Part shown: one piece after another, positions 18,165 to 27,424 of the stretch
Position numbering within the stretch: the stretch's first letter is position 1
How the letters are laid out: each line of letters starts with the position of its first letter
Assembly (NCBI GenBank): GCA_001650955.1
Contig: LXYP01000007.1
Span: 21,147 to 85,146 of the forward strand
Origin: Sphingomonadales bacterium EhC05
GTDB lineage: Bacteria; Pseudomonadota; Alphaproteobacteria; Sphingomonadales; Sphingomonadaceae
Reading direction: 5' to 3'
DNA length: 64,000 nt
Made by a program: the position numbers and the translations under genes
The notes under the pieces: generated by a model
Database searches by the model: none
Seen by the model: the letters and a program-made list of their open reading frames with translations, nothing else
What the model was told of the DNA's origin: nothing

Positions 18165-19070
18165 TCAGCGTGTTGTAAATACTACGGTACTCCGAAAATA
18201 TGATGCAATTGGTTCACTGTCTTTATCAAGAGCGGGTTGAAACTTAGCTTTCCTCATCAAAGCTCGACACACCGCATCATCAAATGCCTTAGGTCGTGTA
18301 GATTGTTGAATATGGCAAGCACTGGCTTTCCCGTTCTCGTCGACACTCAATCGGAAATGCACAATCGCCTGTTTCCGTTTCATGAGCATGCCGCGTGGGT
18401 AATCGTTAGGTGTAACCCACCGACCAGGATTTCCTGCCGGGCGGACAGGCATGGTTAGGTTTTTGTGTTTTGCAACATCGATGCCCCAATGTGTGAGAAG
18501 CTCGTCTATGCAAGTTGAGAGCGCCGCGAACGGCTTATCCATGGCACCAAGTTTCAATTTGATTGGTCTTCGCAAAGGACGTCCGATAAACAGCTGCGTA
18601 ACGGCTGCTTTTCGTTCGGCGGTCATTGGCAGGCCCAAATATTTGCCAGTGGTCGCCTTCATCCCGTTCTTTTTGTCTACTTCTTCCGGAGCAGCGATGC
18701 TTATCTGATCAAGAAAGATAAGAGCGGGCATATCATTGCCCAAATTTCCAATCCCGAATTTGAGTTGTTGTTCAGTTTCTGCAGGACCAAATCTAACTGA
18801 AGCTTTCCGGGTTACACCCCGAAGTTCAACCGGTTTTCCTGCCATAGTCAACTGAAACTCGTCGCCAGGAGCGAACCTGCTAAAAATTGCAATTACCTTT
18901 TCTTTGTCTGTCCCGAATTGACGGCTTAGCTGGCAGCTATCGTCAGCATAATCTATCATCCACTTCGAGCTAGGTTCAAGTTTCAAAATCTGGCTTTGCG
19001 CTTCTACGGGTACCGCTGTTGCAATAGAACTAAAGAAAGCAATTAGAATTTGTGAAATACGGATCAACAT
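18165..19070 (-). CDS. Exported protein with a TonB C-terminal-like domain
   Basis: The 301-residue protein has a cleavable signal peptide (to about residue 24) and no proline-rich spacer. The middle part is unrecognised. The last 90 residues (NDYPRGMLMKRKQAIVHFRLSVDENGKASACHIQQSTRPKAFDDAVCRALMRKAKFQPALD region) match the TonB/TolA C-terminal fold with the usual DENG, two Cys residues and the FxPA motif. Such stand-alone domains are frequent in sphingomonads and are annotated as energy-transducer-like proteins, but without a membrane anchor this is not a classical TonB. The gene is AT-richer than the chromosome average. Confidence 0.78.
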   Translation of the reverse strand: MLIRISQILIAFFSSIATAVPVEAQSQILKLEPSSKWMIDYADDSCQLSRQFGTDKEKVIAIFSRFAPGDEFQLTMAGKPVELRGVTRKASVRFGPAETEQQLKFGIGNLGNDMPALIFLDQISIAAPEEVDKKNGMKATTGKYLGLPMTAERKAAVTQLFIGRPLRRPIKLKLGAMDKPFAALSTCIDELLTHWGIDVAKHKNLTMPVRPAGNPGRWVTPNDYPRGMLMKRKQAIVHFRLSVDENGKASACHIQQSTRPKAFDDAVCRALMRKAKFQPALDKDSEPIASYFRSTVVFTTR

Positions 19071-19252
19071 TAATGTACGATATCATTTATCATAATCATT
19101 TCAACAGATTCGATTTCATAGGCTGTTTTTCATCCATCACTTCAACAATATTTCAATTTTCGCTTTCGGAACGTTAAAGACGCAAATATACCGCCCTCTG
19201 AATCCTGCTCAAGTTCGCGATCAGCCGATCCCTGGTCGTTTTGGCGATCGGT

Positions 19253-20143
19253 CTAATTCTCTCCCAAATCACACCCTCTTGCCACCAGCAACGGCCGCAT
19301 CTCGCGATAGGCGGCGGGTGTCCGATCGAGCGGAATATAGGGGTGGAGATGGTGAACCACATGGAATTGCATGCCCATCGAACCAATATTGCCAGCCGCT
19401 GATTTCCAGCTTCGCGTATCCTGATAGCGTCCTTGCTTTGTGCCGGGGTGATGGGGGGCCCAGGACAGGAAAAAGACTAGATAGCTCAAGGCGATATGAT
19501 AGGGCAACCACCAGAGGAAAAAGGCTTCCAGCGCATAGCCAGACCATGCCAGCGCGAACAGGATCGCCAAAAACGCTAACTTGTAGGCAATCGAGAGCAG
19601 GATCAGATCCTGGCGCCCATTGCGGTCCAGCGATCCGAGATAATCATGTTGGCGCTGCCCTTTGGGCTGGCGTTCCTGAATCGTGCTCCAGAGCGCGGTC
19701 CATGGACCTGCTGCATGACTGGTGTAATCAGGATCCAATTGCGGGTCATTGGCGTGGCGGTGATGATCCATATGGGTCACGCGGAGAACCTGGAACGGAA
19801 ACACGATCATCCAAGATGTCGCATGGCCCACCAATTCATTGAGCCAACGCAACTTCTGCCCGGGTCTGGCAATTATATCATGCTGTGCGTCATGGGTTGG
19901 CAAATAGACCAGTGACATATTGATCGTCGCGATGAGGAAGCCCAGCCACAATGGTATGTAATCGAACAGCACCAACGGCCACAGAGCCAGCCAGCAGATC
20001 AGGTTGCCAAAGGCCCAAATCACCATCAACCAGGGGAACATTCCGCTATGCTTAAGGGCGATTTTGCGTTCGAGTTTCATCAATTGTGAATCAGAAAGAT
20101 CCGTCAGATCAGCTGGCAGAATATCGGTCACTGGAGCGTTCAC
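19253..20143 (-). CDS. Membrane fatty-acid desaturase / carotene-hydroxylase-like di-iron enzyme
   Basis: The 296-residue protein has four to five membrane helices and three His boxes: HDAQHD, HMDHHRHANDP and HVVHHLHPYIP. These bind the di-iron centre of membrane desaturases and hydroxylases. HxxHH with HANDPQLDPD resembles beta-carotene hydroxylase-like members, so the substrate could be an acyl chain or a carotenoid. The start is a GTG at 20143: AGGGGAGG stands five bases upstream and the GTG overlaps the stop of the preceding 64-residue gene (GTGA). The longer upstream frame is not coding. A broken second copy of the C-terminus lies 1.1 kb away. Confidence 0.85.
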   Translation of the reverse strand: MNAPVTDILPADLTDLSDSQLMKLERKIALKHSGMFPWLMVIWAFGNLICWLALWPLVLFDYIPLWLGFLIATINMSLVYLPTHDAQHDIIARPGQKLRWLNELVGHATSWMIVFPFQVLRVTHMDHHRHANDPQLDPDYTSHAAGPWTALWSTIQERQPKGQRQHDYLGSLDRNGRQDLILLSIAYKLAFLAILFALAWSGYALEAFFLWWLPYHIALSYLVFFLSWAPHHPGTKQGRYQDTRSWKSAAGNIGSMGMQFHVVHHLHPYIPLDRTPAAYREMRPLLVARGCDLGEN

Positions 20144-20334
20144 AGCCACCTCCCCTTGATCTGCGCAAACAGGCCCCATGCCCCGCCAATGATAAGGGCA
20201 AACCATAATGGCGTCAGCCCGAGCGGCGGCGTCCATTCGAGCGCTTTTGTACCTTGAGCAATGACTGGTATGACAAATCCAAAAGCAAAAATCAGTGGTA
20301 GAAATTTCAAAAACAATGTTAGCGCTTTTTCCAT
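20140..20334 (-). CDS. Small two-helix membrane protein coupled to the desaturase
   Basis: I do not recognise this 64-residue protein. It has two hydrophobic segments (KALTLFLKFLPLIFAFGFVIP and PLWFALIIGGAWGLFAQI) and a short basic end. A strong ribosome site (GGAGGA, six bases before ATG) and the GTGA overlap with the desaturase start show real translation and coupling. A helper, stabiliser or membrane-domain partner of the desaturase is plausible but unproven. Confidence 0.72.
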   Translation of the reverse strand: MEKALTLFLKFLPLIFAFGFVIPVIAQGTKALEWTPPLGLTPLWFALIIGGAWGLFAQIKGRWL

Positions 20335-20631
20335 CCGGTTCCTCCGAGAAGCTCAGTTCATCTGCTATATACATTAATGTTAATAATGCCAAATTTGCAT
20401 TTTTTAACTATGTGGTTAAACCCCATCCGATATGAGAAACGCCTGCCGTCAGATCATTCTGTCCTAACCTAATGGATTCAACTAGCCTGAAGATATGAAA
20501 AAGAACAAAAATAGCACACATCTGTCTCCTTGCCGGCCCGACAAGAAAGGCACGGAATTTCAAAGCTTAGAGGCAATTTTCCTTAGGCTGTACGGTATCA
20601 CCTATATCTCCCTAGCAAAAAGCGATTCAAT

Positions 20632-22155
20632 ATGAGTTGGAAACCCGAACTTGAAGAACTGGCCGAGCGCCAACGTCTCGCTGAAAAAATGGGAGGCGAG
20701 GAGAAAATCTCTCGCCAGCATGGCCGTGGCAAGATGGACGCGCGGGCGCGGATTGCGGGCATTGTCGACGAAGACAGCTTTCGCGAGATCGGCAAAATCG
20801 CGGGGCGCGGGACCTATGCTGCTGATGGAACATTCGAGGACTTCGCGCCGAGCAATCTGATCTTCGGCCGTGCCAATATCGAGGGACGTCCGGTTGTCGC
20901 CTCTGCTGATGACTTCACCGTACGCGGCGGCGCCGCCGATGCCGCCTTGCACCGTAAGTTTACCCAATGCGAGAAAATGGCCCATACGCTGGGTATTCCC
21001 ATGATCCGGATGATCGATGGCACGGGCGGCGGCGGTTCGGTCAAGAGTCTCGAGGATATGGGCTTCACCTATGTCCCGGCGGTTCCCGGCTGGGAAGATA
21101 TCATCAAAAACCAGGACAACGTTCCGGTCGTAGCATTGGCGCTGGGGCCGACTGCTGGCATGGGCGCAGCGCGCACCGTGGCCAGCCATTATTCAATAAT
21201 GGTGCGCGGCCTGTCGCAAATATTTGCTGCCGGCCCTGCTGTGGCCGCCGCCATTGGTGACGATCTCAGTAAGGAACAATTGGGCGGTTGTGACATTCAC
21301 ACCACCAATGGCGTGGTCGACGAAGAAGTCGCCAGCGAAGCGGAAGCCTTTGTCACTGCCCGCAAATTTCTGTCCTACCTGCCAAGCAATGTGAATCAGC
21401 TGTCTGCGCGCACCGAAAATTGGGATCCCGTCGACCGCAAGGATGAAAGCCTGCTCTCCGCAGTGCCACGCGCCGACAAGCAGGTCTATTCAATGCGCAA
21501 GATCATGGATTCGGTTTTCGACGAAGATTCGGTATTTGAAATGGGCAAGCGTTGGGGCCGCGCCGCGATTACCGCCTTTGCCCGGCTCGACGGCTGGCCG
21601 GTCGCAGTGCTTGCCAACGACCCCAGTTTCCTTGGCGGATCATGGGAAGCCAAATCGTCAGAAAAGGTCGAACGTTTTGCCAAGCTGGCCGAGCAATTTC
21701 ATCTCCCGGTCGTCCATCTCGTCGACAATCCCGGCTTCATGATCGGAGGGGAGGCGGAGCGTACCGGCACGATCCGATACGGCGTGCAGGCGATGAACGC
21801 GGTATATAAGGCGACTGTGCCCTGGGCCAGCGTCATCATCCGTCGCGCTTATGGTATTGCCGGCAGCGCGATGAGCAATGCCGAAAATTTCCAATATCGT
21901 TTCGCCTGGCCATCAGGCGATTGGGGCTCGCTGCCAATCGCAGGCGGGCTGGAGGTCGCGTATAAGGCGGACATCGAGGCATCAGCAGATCCTGCAGCGC
22001 GCCTTGCCGAGATCAAGGCGAAGCTCAACCTGGTCACTTCACCCTTCCGCACCGCCGAACAATTTAGCGTCGAAGATATCATCGATCCGCGTGAGACTAG
22101 GCCTCTGCTTTGTGAGTTCGCTGATCTGGCTTGGCGAAAATTAACGGCCAAATGA
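20632..22155 (+). CDS. Acyl-CoA carboxylase, carboxyltransferase (beta) subunit
   Basis: The 507-residue protein has the two-crotonase-domain carboxyltransferase architecture. Signatures seen are KMDARARIAGIVDEDSF near the N-terminus, the oxyanion-type GTGGGGSVKSLEDMG and GPTAGMGAARTVASHY in the first half, and the LVDNPGFMIGGEAE and RRAYGIAGSAM blocks in the second. This subunit moves CO2 from biotin to an acyl-CoA such as propionyl- or methylcrotonyl-CoA. No biotin carboxylase gene is adjacent, so the alpha subunit must come from elsewhere. The promoter presumably lies in the 297-base gap shared with the divergent desaturase pair. Confidence 0.9.
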   Translation: MSWKPELEELAERQRLAEKMGGEEKISRQHGRGKMDARARIAGIVDEDSFREIGKIAGRGTYAADGTFEDFAPSNLIFGRANIEGRPVVASADDFTVRGGAADAALHRKFTQCEKMAHTLGIPMIRMIDGTGGGGSVKSLEDMGFTYVPAVPGWEDIIKNQDNVPVVALALGPTAGMGAARTVASHYSIMVRGLSQIFAAGPAVAAAIGDDLSKEQLGGCDIHTTNGVVDEEVASEAEAFVTARKFLSYLPSNVNQLSARTENWDPVDRKDESLLSAVPRADKQVYSMRKIMDSVFDEDSVFEMGKRWGRAAITAFARLDGWPVAVLANDPSFLGGSWEAKSSEKVERFAKLAEQFHLPVVHLVDNPGFMIGGEAERTGTIRYGVQAMNAVYKATVPWASVIIRRAYGIAGSAMSNAENFQYRFAWPSGDWGSLPIAGGLEVAYKADIEASADPAARLAEIKAKLNLVTSPFRTAEQFSVEDIIDPRETRPLLCEFADLAWRKLTAK

Positions 22156-22198
22156 CCTTTTTCGTCAAACTGTAATCAAATCGATCCAAGATATCACC

Positions 22199-23035
22199 AT
22201 GCTAAAATATTTGACTGCTGTCCTTTGCATTCTGCTTTCAACCCCGGCTCTGGCTTGGGGAAGCTTTGCTCATCGCACGATCGCCGAGATTACCGAGGCC
22301 AATATGGACCCCTTGGCGAAGTCACGGATGAATGCGCTGTTCCAATCGTCACCATTGCTCGGGACGCCTCAATGTGATCTCAAAAATATCCAAGACGCAA
22401 GCGTCTGGCCCGATTGCGTGCGCCGCGACCGATTGCGCTGGGGCTATACCGGCCCCTGGCACTATCAAAATGTCGATATCTGCAAACCATTTGATCTGAA
22501 GAGTGCTTGCGCAAACGGCAATTGCGTATCGGTTCAAATTGATCGCAATGCAGCTTTGCTGAAGGACAAGAGCCTGCCAGCCCATGTTCGACTGGAAGCC
22601 TTGACCTTTCTGGTTCATTTCGTCGGCGATATGCACATGCCGCTGCACAGTGGCGATCGCAGTGACCGCGGCGGCAATAATGTCAGAGCGGCTTATGGGA
22701 TCATCGAGGGGCGGATGAACCTGCATTGGCTATGGGATGGGCCATTGGCCGAGCGCGCGATCACCGATGGCCCGCACATGGTTCGGCGCTATAGCGCAGA
22801 GGAAAAAGCAGCCCTCGCTTCCGGGACGACAGAATCCTGGGCAGTGGAAGCATGGCAAATATCGCGCGATCATAGTTACAAGACCGCAGAGGATGCTGAT
22901 TCTTGCGGCCCGCCGCTGACCCGGCGCGCAATCGTCGATAATGACGAAATCCCGGCGCTTGTTCCAATCGCCCGACTCCAGATCAAAAGGTCCGCGCTAC
23001 GACTGGCCCGCCTATTGGAAGAAACGCTGAGATAG
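22199..23035 (+). CDS. Secreted S1/P1-type nuclease
   Basis: A zinc-dependent single-strand nuclease of the S1/P1 family, 278 residues with a signal peptide (cleaved after ALA). The mature protein then begins with Trp (WGSFAHRTIAEI), which is the family's N-terminal zinc ligand. The other ligands appear in WPDCVRRD, WHYQNVD, and LVHFVGDMHMPLHSGDRSDRGGNN (HxxxDxHxPLH). It would degrade extracellular or periplasmic RNA and DNA, probably for phosphate or nucleoside scavenging. It follows the carboxylase gene by 43 bases; cotranscription is possible. Confidence 0.92.
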   Translation: MLKYLTAVLCILLSTPALAWGSFAHRTIAEITEANMDPLAKSRMNALFQSSPLLGTPQCDLKNIQDASVWPDCVRRDRLRWGYTGPWHYQNVDICKPFDLKSACANGNCVSVQIDRNAALLKDKSLPAHVRLEALTFLVHFVGDMHMPLHSGDRSDRGGNNVRAAYGIIEGRMNLHWLWDGPLAERAITDGPHMVRRYSAEEKAALASGTTESWAVEAWQISRDHSYKTAEDADSCGPPLTRRAIVDNDEIPALVPIARLQIKRSALRLARLLEETLR

Positions 23036-23254
23036 AGTCGGAGCAAATCGGCGTTAGAGAATATATTAATCCTTTTTTCCAGTGACTTGAACCGCGGTGT
23101 GAGCGGCATCACGGCCGTTTGGCGTAAATATCCTATCGAAGCAGCAGATCAGGACTATCATTTCATCTACCGAAACAAACGGTTCATCGCTGATACAGCA
23201 ACGAACTGCCATTCGGTTCGACGTAAGTTAGGCACCAGAAAGAAGGAAGACACG

Positions 23255-23515
23255 ATGTACTTATCTCCACGATCATTCGTCAATCAACCTGCTCACGCCT
23301 TGGCCGGAAACGCTCATCAGCGCGGCTATCAACCGCTTTATCATCTCGACATCGTCAACCGCTGCCCCGGTTGCGGGAAATCGCACTGGCATGTCGGCCG
23401 GTTCAGCGCAGAATGTGCCCATTGCGAAACCGCTCTCCCGCTTGCCATGGTTGCCAGCCAGCCAATGCAGCCGCGCTTTACCGAACATTTCAGCAAGACG
23501 GCAATGGCCGCCTAA
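23255..23515 (+). CDS. Small zinc-ribbon-like protein
   Basis: The 86-residue protein is unnamed. It has two Cys pairs, CPGC and CAHC, spaced as a zinc ribbon (NRCPGCGKSHWHVGRFSAECAHC). The start at 23255 is set by AAGGAAG eight bases upstream; the longer frame from 23087 is unsupported. Similar short proteins exist in sphingomonads but I know of no function. It could bind nucleic acid or be a regulator. Confidence 0.68.
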   Translation: MYLSPRSFVNQPAHALAGNAHQRGYQPLYHLDIVNRCPGCGKSHWHVGRFSAECAHCETALPLAMVASQPMQPRFTEHFSKTAMAA

Positions 23516-23524
23516 AGCCTCACA

Positions 23525-24436
23525 TCACGCGATATCGCCGAATGATTTGAGCGCAGCGGGTGCGACAATATCACCCCATTCCTGCACGAAATGCCCGGCC
23601 TCTTCGATCAATAACGGCTCAGGGCAGCCGTTGATCAGGCCGCGCAACATGTTCATCACTGGCGGACCAAGCACCGGATCCGAACCGCCAATTGCCATGA
23701 AACTGGGGCCTTTCCATTCACCGCTCCAGAAGGCGGCGGCCTGTTTGCTGATTTCGACACCGTCCATATCGGGTTCAACCGGAACCAGCGCCGGAAATTT
23801 GCGGGCACCCGCCTGAAAGCTGTCGTCCGGATAAGGCGCATTATAGGCGGCAGTTTCGGCGGCGGTCATCTGCGGCGTGCCACGCGCAATAATCTCACCG
23901 GCGTCGAACACCGGCACGGTCAGCGCATATTCCTTCCAGGCATTGAAACCGTCGCCCGCGCCCGTGCCAAGCCCCAGGGCGGTGTTCATGATGATCAGTC
24001 GCGACAGCCGCGCCTTGAACCGCGCATCGACCGGCAAAGTCAGCCCGATCAGCCCGCCCCAGTCCTGGACCACCAATGTTACATTGGTCAGATCCAGTCG
24101 CTCGACCAATGCGAGAATATGATTGCGATGAAAATCAAATGTATAGCTGTCGAGCTCGGTCGGCTTGTCGGAACGACCAAAGCCAAAAAAATCCGGACAG
24201 ACCACCCGCGCACCGGTAGCGGTGAAATGGGGAATCATCTTGCGATAGAGAAATGACCAGCTCGGTTCGCCGTGCATGCACAGAAATGTCTTCTCCGCAT
24301 CCGCAGGCCCGGTGTCAACATAGGCGGCGCGCAACCCCTCATAACCCGGTAAGTCATCGACATAATGGACCGGAAAATCAAAATCCGGGATATCTGCGAA
24401 ACGTTCATCGGGTGTCCGTACAGCGGAAATGGTCAT
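23525..24436 (-). CDS. Haloalkane dehalogenase, HLD-I (DhlA/DhmA-like)
   Basis: This alpha/beta-hydrolase cleaves carbon-halogen bonds by attack of an Asp. The 303-residue product has the oxyanion segment MHGEPSWSFLYRKM and the nucleophile elbow VVQDWGGLIG, with Asp followed by the halide-binding Trp. The acid Asp is in IGGSDPVLGPPV and the base His in EAGHFVQEWG, the order of subfamily I. A second halide Trp is a candidate in NAWKEYAL. The natural substrate is unknown; many marine bacteria carry such genes. The ATG at 24436 is preferred over a TTG six codons upstream. Its stop faces that of the zinc-ribbon gene. Confidence 0.88.
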   Translation of the reverse strand: MTISAVRTPDERFADIPDFDFPVHYVDDLPGYEGLRAAYVDTGPADAEKTFLCMHGEPSWSFLYRKMIPHFTATGARVVCPDFFGFGRSDKPTELDSYTFDFHRNHILALVERLDLTNVTLVVQDWGGLIGLTLPVDARFKARLSRLIIMNTALGLGTGAGDGFNAWKEYALTVPVFDAGEIIARGTPQMTAAETAAYNAPYPDDSFQAGARKFPALVPVEPDMDGVEISKQAAAFWSGEWKGPSFMAIGGSDPVLGPPVMNMLRGLINGCPEPLLIEEAGHFVQEWGDIVAPAALKSFGDIA

Positions 24437-25073
24437 GCTCGTAAATCCTCTCAAGTTGCGATTTGAAACCTGTCAGTGGAAAAGACAGCGGTCAAGCGGA
24501 ATGGACTGCGTAGAATGATCCGCGCGCGAAAGTGACCGATTGGAAATCTCATCGAAAACTGACAGACAGCAGCTATTTTATTTTCTGTGACCTTCGCCCC
24601 AAACCTGCAAAAAACAAGGCGTTTATCAACGCCCAGACCATCTCGAGTGTGACCTATGAAAGAACACGTCTCGAAGCGCCGGCAATCCAGGAGAAAGAAA
24701 CATAAAAGACTCATCACGCCGCGGAGCATAAGCGCGAGCGGCGGTTGTAGGAAAGTACTGCGATGTTGATCAAACAGGAACCGATATGACAGCGGCCAGA
24801 TTAGGCGATCATGCAGTGAGCAGCTTTATGATGCGTGCTCCGGTGCCGAGCTTGACGATGATAGCAAATATCGCGGTGACTATGTCATGCGGATCTTAGG
24901 ATCAAATTTGGAAGCTCATCAGGTTTGACTGAGCTTTGGTTGAAAGTTAATTCACTGTATAAATAAACTTTATAGAAACAAAAGATAATCATTTATCATA
25001 TATATTGTTATTAAAAGCAGTAAAAATTTGGTTCTTAATAGGATTTTTATAAAATATCTGGAGTATTTTAGTT
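24437..25073. other. 637-base gene-poor stretch, AT-rich in its second half
   Basis: No gene could be supported here. From about 24940 the sequence becomes strongly AT-rich, which looks like the promoter region and edge of the transferred segment that carries the next two genes. A short inverted repeat GATAA-TCAT-TTATC lies at 24984-24997. A 37-codon frame at 24786-24899 has no ribosome site and is not called. Confidence 0.55.
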
Positions 25074-25172
25074 ATGACAATAACACAAGTCAAAGGTAAC
25101 AGTGGCAGGTTTTTTCGAAAACAAAACGGTGTAACAGGCCGGCTGGCAAGTAGGTTAGTGTATGACACATGA
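25074..25172 (+). CDS. 32-residue basic ORF translationally coupled to the beta-helix gene
   Basis: This frame (MTITQVKGNSGRFFRKQNG, continuing 13 more residues) starts at ATG with GGAG ten bases upstream and ends with a TGA that overlaps the next ATG by four bases (ATGA at 25169). That geometry is typical of coupled genes. It is basic and hydrophilic with no signal peptide. It may be a leader peptide, a small head or adaptor protein, or the N-terminus of the next protein split by a frameshift. I do not recognise it. Confidence 0.5.
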   Translation: MTITQVKGNSGRFFRKQNGVTGRLASRLVYDT

Positions 25173-27100
25173 CAAATCCTCTACAAATACGCTATACTAA
25201 TCTGGCCGCAGCAAAGACAGACAATATTGAAGCTAAGTGGGGCGTTGGCACGACAATCATCATCGAAAACCGAATGTCGTCACAGTGGGTGAAATATACT
25301 GGTAGCGCCCGATTGGCTACGAGTGAGGACTATACATGGTTTACGGACAATGGCGGTGACGTTTATCAGATCGCCGATACCGGAACGCTCAATCCATTGG
25401 AATGCGGCGCGGTTGGTGACTGTGTTTGGAGTTTTGCAACTAATGCAGCAGTATCGGGCACGGATGACCGGGCAGCCGTGCAGGCCGCATTTGACTATTT
25501 TGCTGAAAATGATGTGCCTGGAGAAATCTCCTTTACGAGGCTCCACCGGATTACGTCGGAAGTCGCGCAAGGCCCCATGAGGGCGGGTTTGGTGCGTTAC
25601 GGCGATAATATCTCATTGCAACGCCGAGGATTCGGTCTGGTGGGCTGTGCTTTTGATGGAAGCGTCAGCACTGTCAACTATCGTGGTCTCCACTTGTCAG
25701 GCGGCAACAAGATTTCGATAGATACAGCAAGCAATCGGGTCGTAGACAAGACCGGTTACGACATTGCGGCTGCAATCAGTAAAGATGATGTTGATGTTTT
25801 ATTGGGTTCGTCCAGTGACGCTTCAAACTTTGTTGCAGGTGATATAGTCTTTGTCCGCACTGGACAGACGCTTGCTGGGACAACCGAACCGGACAGCGAA
25901 TTGAACATTGTCAAATCGGTTTCCGGCGCGACAGTAACTATGAAATATCCGGTAGCGGTCGACTATGCTCAGGAACGCTACAAGACCGGAAGCAACGGTC
26001 TGACCACAATATCCAGTATCGGAAATCTCGCACCTTTCCAGCTGGTCAACGTAACCGACCGCGTCGTCCGCGGAGGTCTGATCGATATTGATCTAATCGG
26101 CCACAATTGTGAGCAGGTTCTGAATATATGGGGGGCGATGGATATAACGGTGATGCCAACATGCCGCATCATCCATGGCAAAAATGGCATGGGTTCGAGA
26201 GAGTCACGAAACATCAATTATTATGCGCAGCACAAGCACACTGCGCGAGCCAACAATGGCTATTTCATAGCGCCATCGACTGGCTGCACCCATTGGAGAA
26301 TGAAGGCAATAGGGGAAAGTGAGGGTTATGCTTATTTTCACCTCCACGAAAGCGTCAAGGAGATTTTCGTTGAAGATATGAATCTATCGGTCGTCGGCAA
26401 TGTCGGCGAAGCCAATCCATTGGTTGACGTTCTTGCACGGAACGGAATGATAACGTTCAAGCAGGGCTATTTGAATAGCGGTGCTAGCACCGCGCCATCG
26501 ATAGGCGTCGGATCTGCTGCTGATGTCAATGGCAATTATTGTGACGGCCCGATTCATTTTGGTGCCATATCTTATCGGAACAATGCCCCTACTGGCAACT
26601 CTGCGATAAGACTCAATGGCGCCAATGTGAACTTTTCATCAGATCCGATTGCGTTGGGGCATAACGATCGACTGTCTATTATCACCTATTTGCGTGATCC
26701 ATGCTACGGTGTGCGAATAGGAGACCGATTGATTGGCCCGTTCGTCCATGATCGCCAGTTGATCCTTGGAAAAATTGGCCAAGATGCTGAAATTGTGAAT
26801 TTCCGCCAGCGATATGATGTAGCCTTTGCATCGGGGGATAAACGTCTTCAAATCGGCTATTCTGGAGACCCTGATGCATATATGGATATGAGTTCGACGA
26901 ATTTGAAAAGTGAAACAGCAGGAACTGTTACAGAGATCAAGCGGCACCCTGAAGATGATAACGCGGGACCCTCATTGGGAGCACCACAATCAAGCAACAG
27001 AACAATCGTGGCCCAGATATCTGGCGGCGGCAGCACCGATTACACGTCAGGGAAGATACGGATCACCGCATTCATCAACAGGACATCACGAACGGCGTGA
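25169..27100 (+). CDS. Right-handed beta-helix protein, phage-tailspike/pectate-lyase-3-like
   Basis: The 643-residue protein has no signal peptide. Residues 1-75 look like a small beta head (TTIIIENRMSSQWVKYTGSA). At about 78 comes GAVGDCVWSF...GTDDRAAVQAAFDYFAENDVPG, the entry motif of pectate-lyase-superfamily beta-helices in tailspikes and polysaccharide enzymes, here interrupted by an insert before the TDDR. The middle region is Asn/Gly/Ile-rich repeat-like sequence typical of helix coils; the end is unrecognised. Catalytic residues cannot be assigned. Absence of a signal peptide and the coupled short ORF favour a phage-derived or capsule-related protein over a secreted lyase. The AT-rich flank suggests transfer. 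Confidence 0.68.
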   Translation: MTNPLQIRYTNLAAAKTDNIEAKWGVGTTIIIENRMSSQWVKYTGSARLATSEDYTWFTDNGGDVYQIADTGTLNPLECGAVGDCVWSFATNAAVSGTDDRAAVQAAFDYFAENDVPGEISFTRLHRITSEVAQGPMRAGLVRYGDNISLQRRGFGLVGCAFDGSVSTVNYRGLHLSGGNKISIDTASNRVVDKTGYDIAAAISKDDVDVLLGSSSDASNFVAGDIVFVRTGQTLAGTTEPDSELNIVKSVSGATVTMKYPVAVDYAQERYKTGSNGLTTISSIGNLAPFQLVNVTDRVVRGGLIDIDLIGHNCEQVLNIWGAMDITVMPTCRIIHGKNGMGSRESRNINYYAQHKHTARANNGYFIAPSTGCTHWRMKAIGESEGYAYFHLHESVKEIFVEDMNLSVVGNVGEANPLVDVLARNGMITFKQGYLNSGASTAPSIGVGSAADVNGNYCDGPIHFGAISYRNNAPTGNSAIRLNGANVNFSSDPIALGHNDRLSIITYLRDPCYGVRIGDRLIGPFVHDRQLILGKIGQDAEIVNFRQRYDVAFASGDKRLQIGYSGDPDAYMDMSSTNLKSETAGTVTEIKRHPEDDNAGPSLGAPQSSNRTIVAQISGGGSTDYTSGKIRITAFINRTSRTA

Positions 27101-27424
27101 AACCGCAGTTATGATGATAGCGCGCCAATTTCCAATTCAATATTGAGAAAACTGCACGGGTAACAGCGTATCAATTCGACCTCACACACTTTTTGCTGTG
27201 CAATCGATGTTTCTTCTTAAACTCGCCATAGAGGATAGCGACGTTACAGTTAAAACTGCAATGATAGGTGCTACTGTCACCATAATCTGACCCGATATTA
27301 TTGCGGGATAATTGCACCTGTTGCGATAGTTCCATCCGGTGCACGGATGCACTTATTGGTTTGGCCCATCGCAAGTGCAGGGATGAAATAGACAATCAAT
27401 CATGGTGTCCGATAGCCAAGCTGT
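27101..27424. other. 324-base intergenic stretch with a possible mobile-element end
   Basis: No gene is supported. It contains ACTGTCACCATAATCTG at 27273-27289, close to the repeat seen at 61613 and 63551, and the short palindrome ATCCGGTGCACGGAT. A 74-codon frame on the minus strand (27171-27395) shows no recognisable protein and no ribosome site. The stretch may be the scar of an insertion. Confidence 0.45.

Noticed and set aside
1349..24436. A dedicated haloalkane or alkane degradation cluster linking the P450 and the haloalkane dehalogenase
   Set aside because: The two genes are 21 kb apart among unrelated genes, with no shared regulator or transporter, so no cluster can be claimed.
24786..24899. 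37-codon plus-strand frame
   Set aside because: No ribosome site, no conserved pattern and an unremarkable composition.
27171..27395. 74-codon minus-strand frame in the stretch before the EEP gene
   Set aside because: No recognisable protein pattern or ribosome site; it covers the possible insertion scar.
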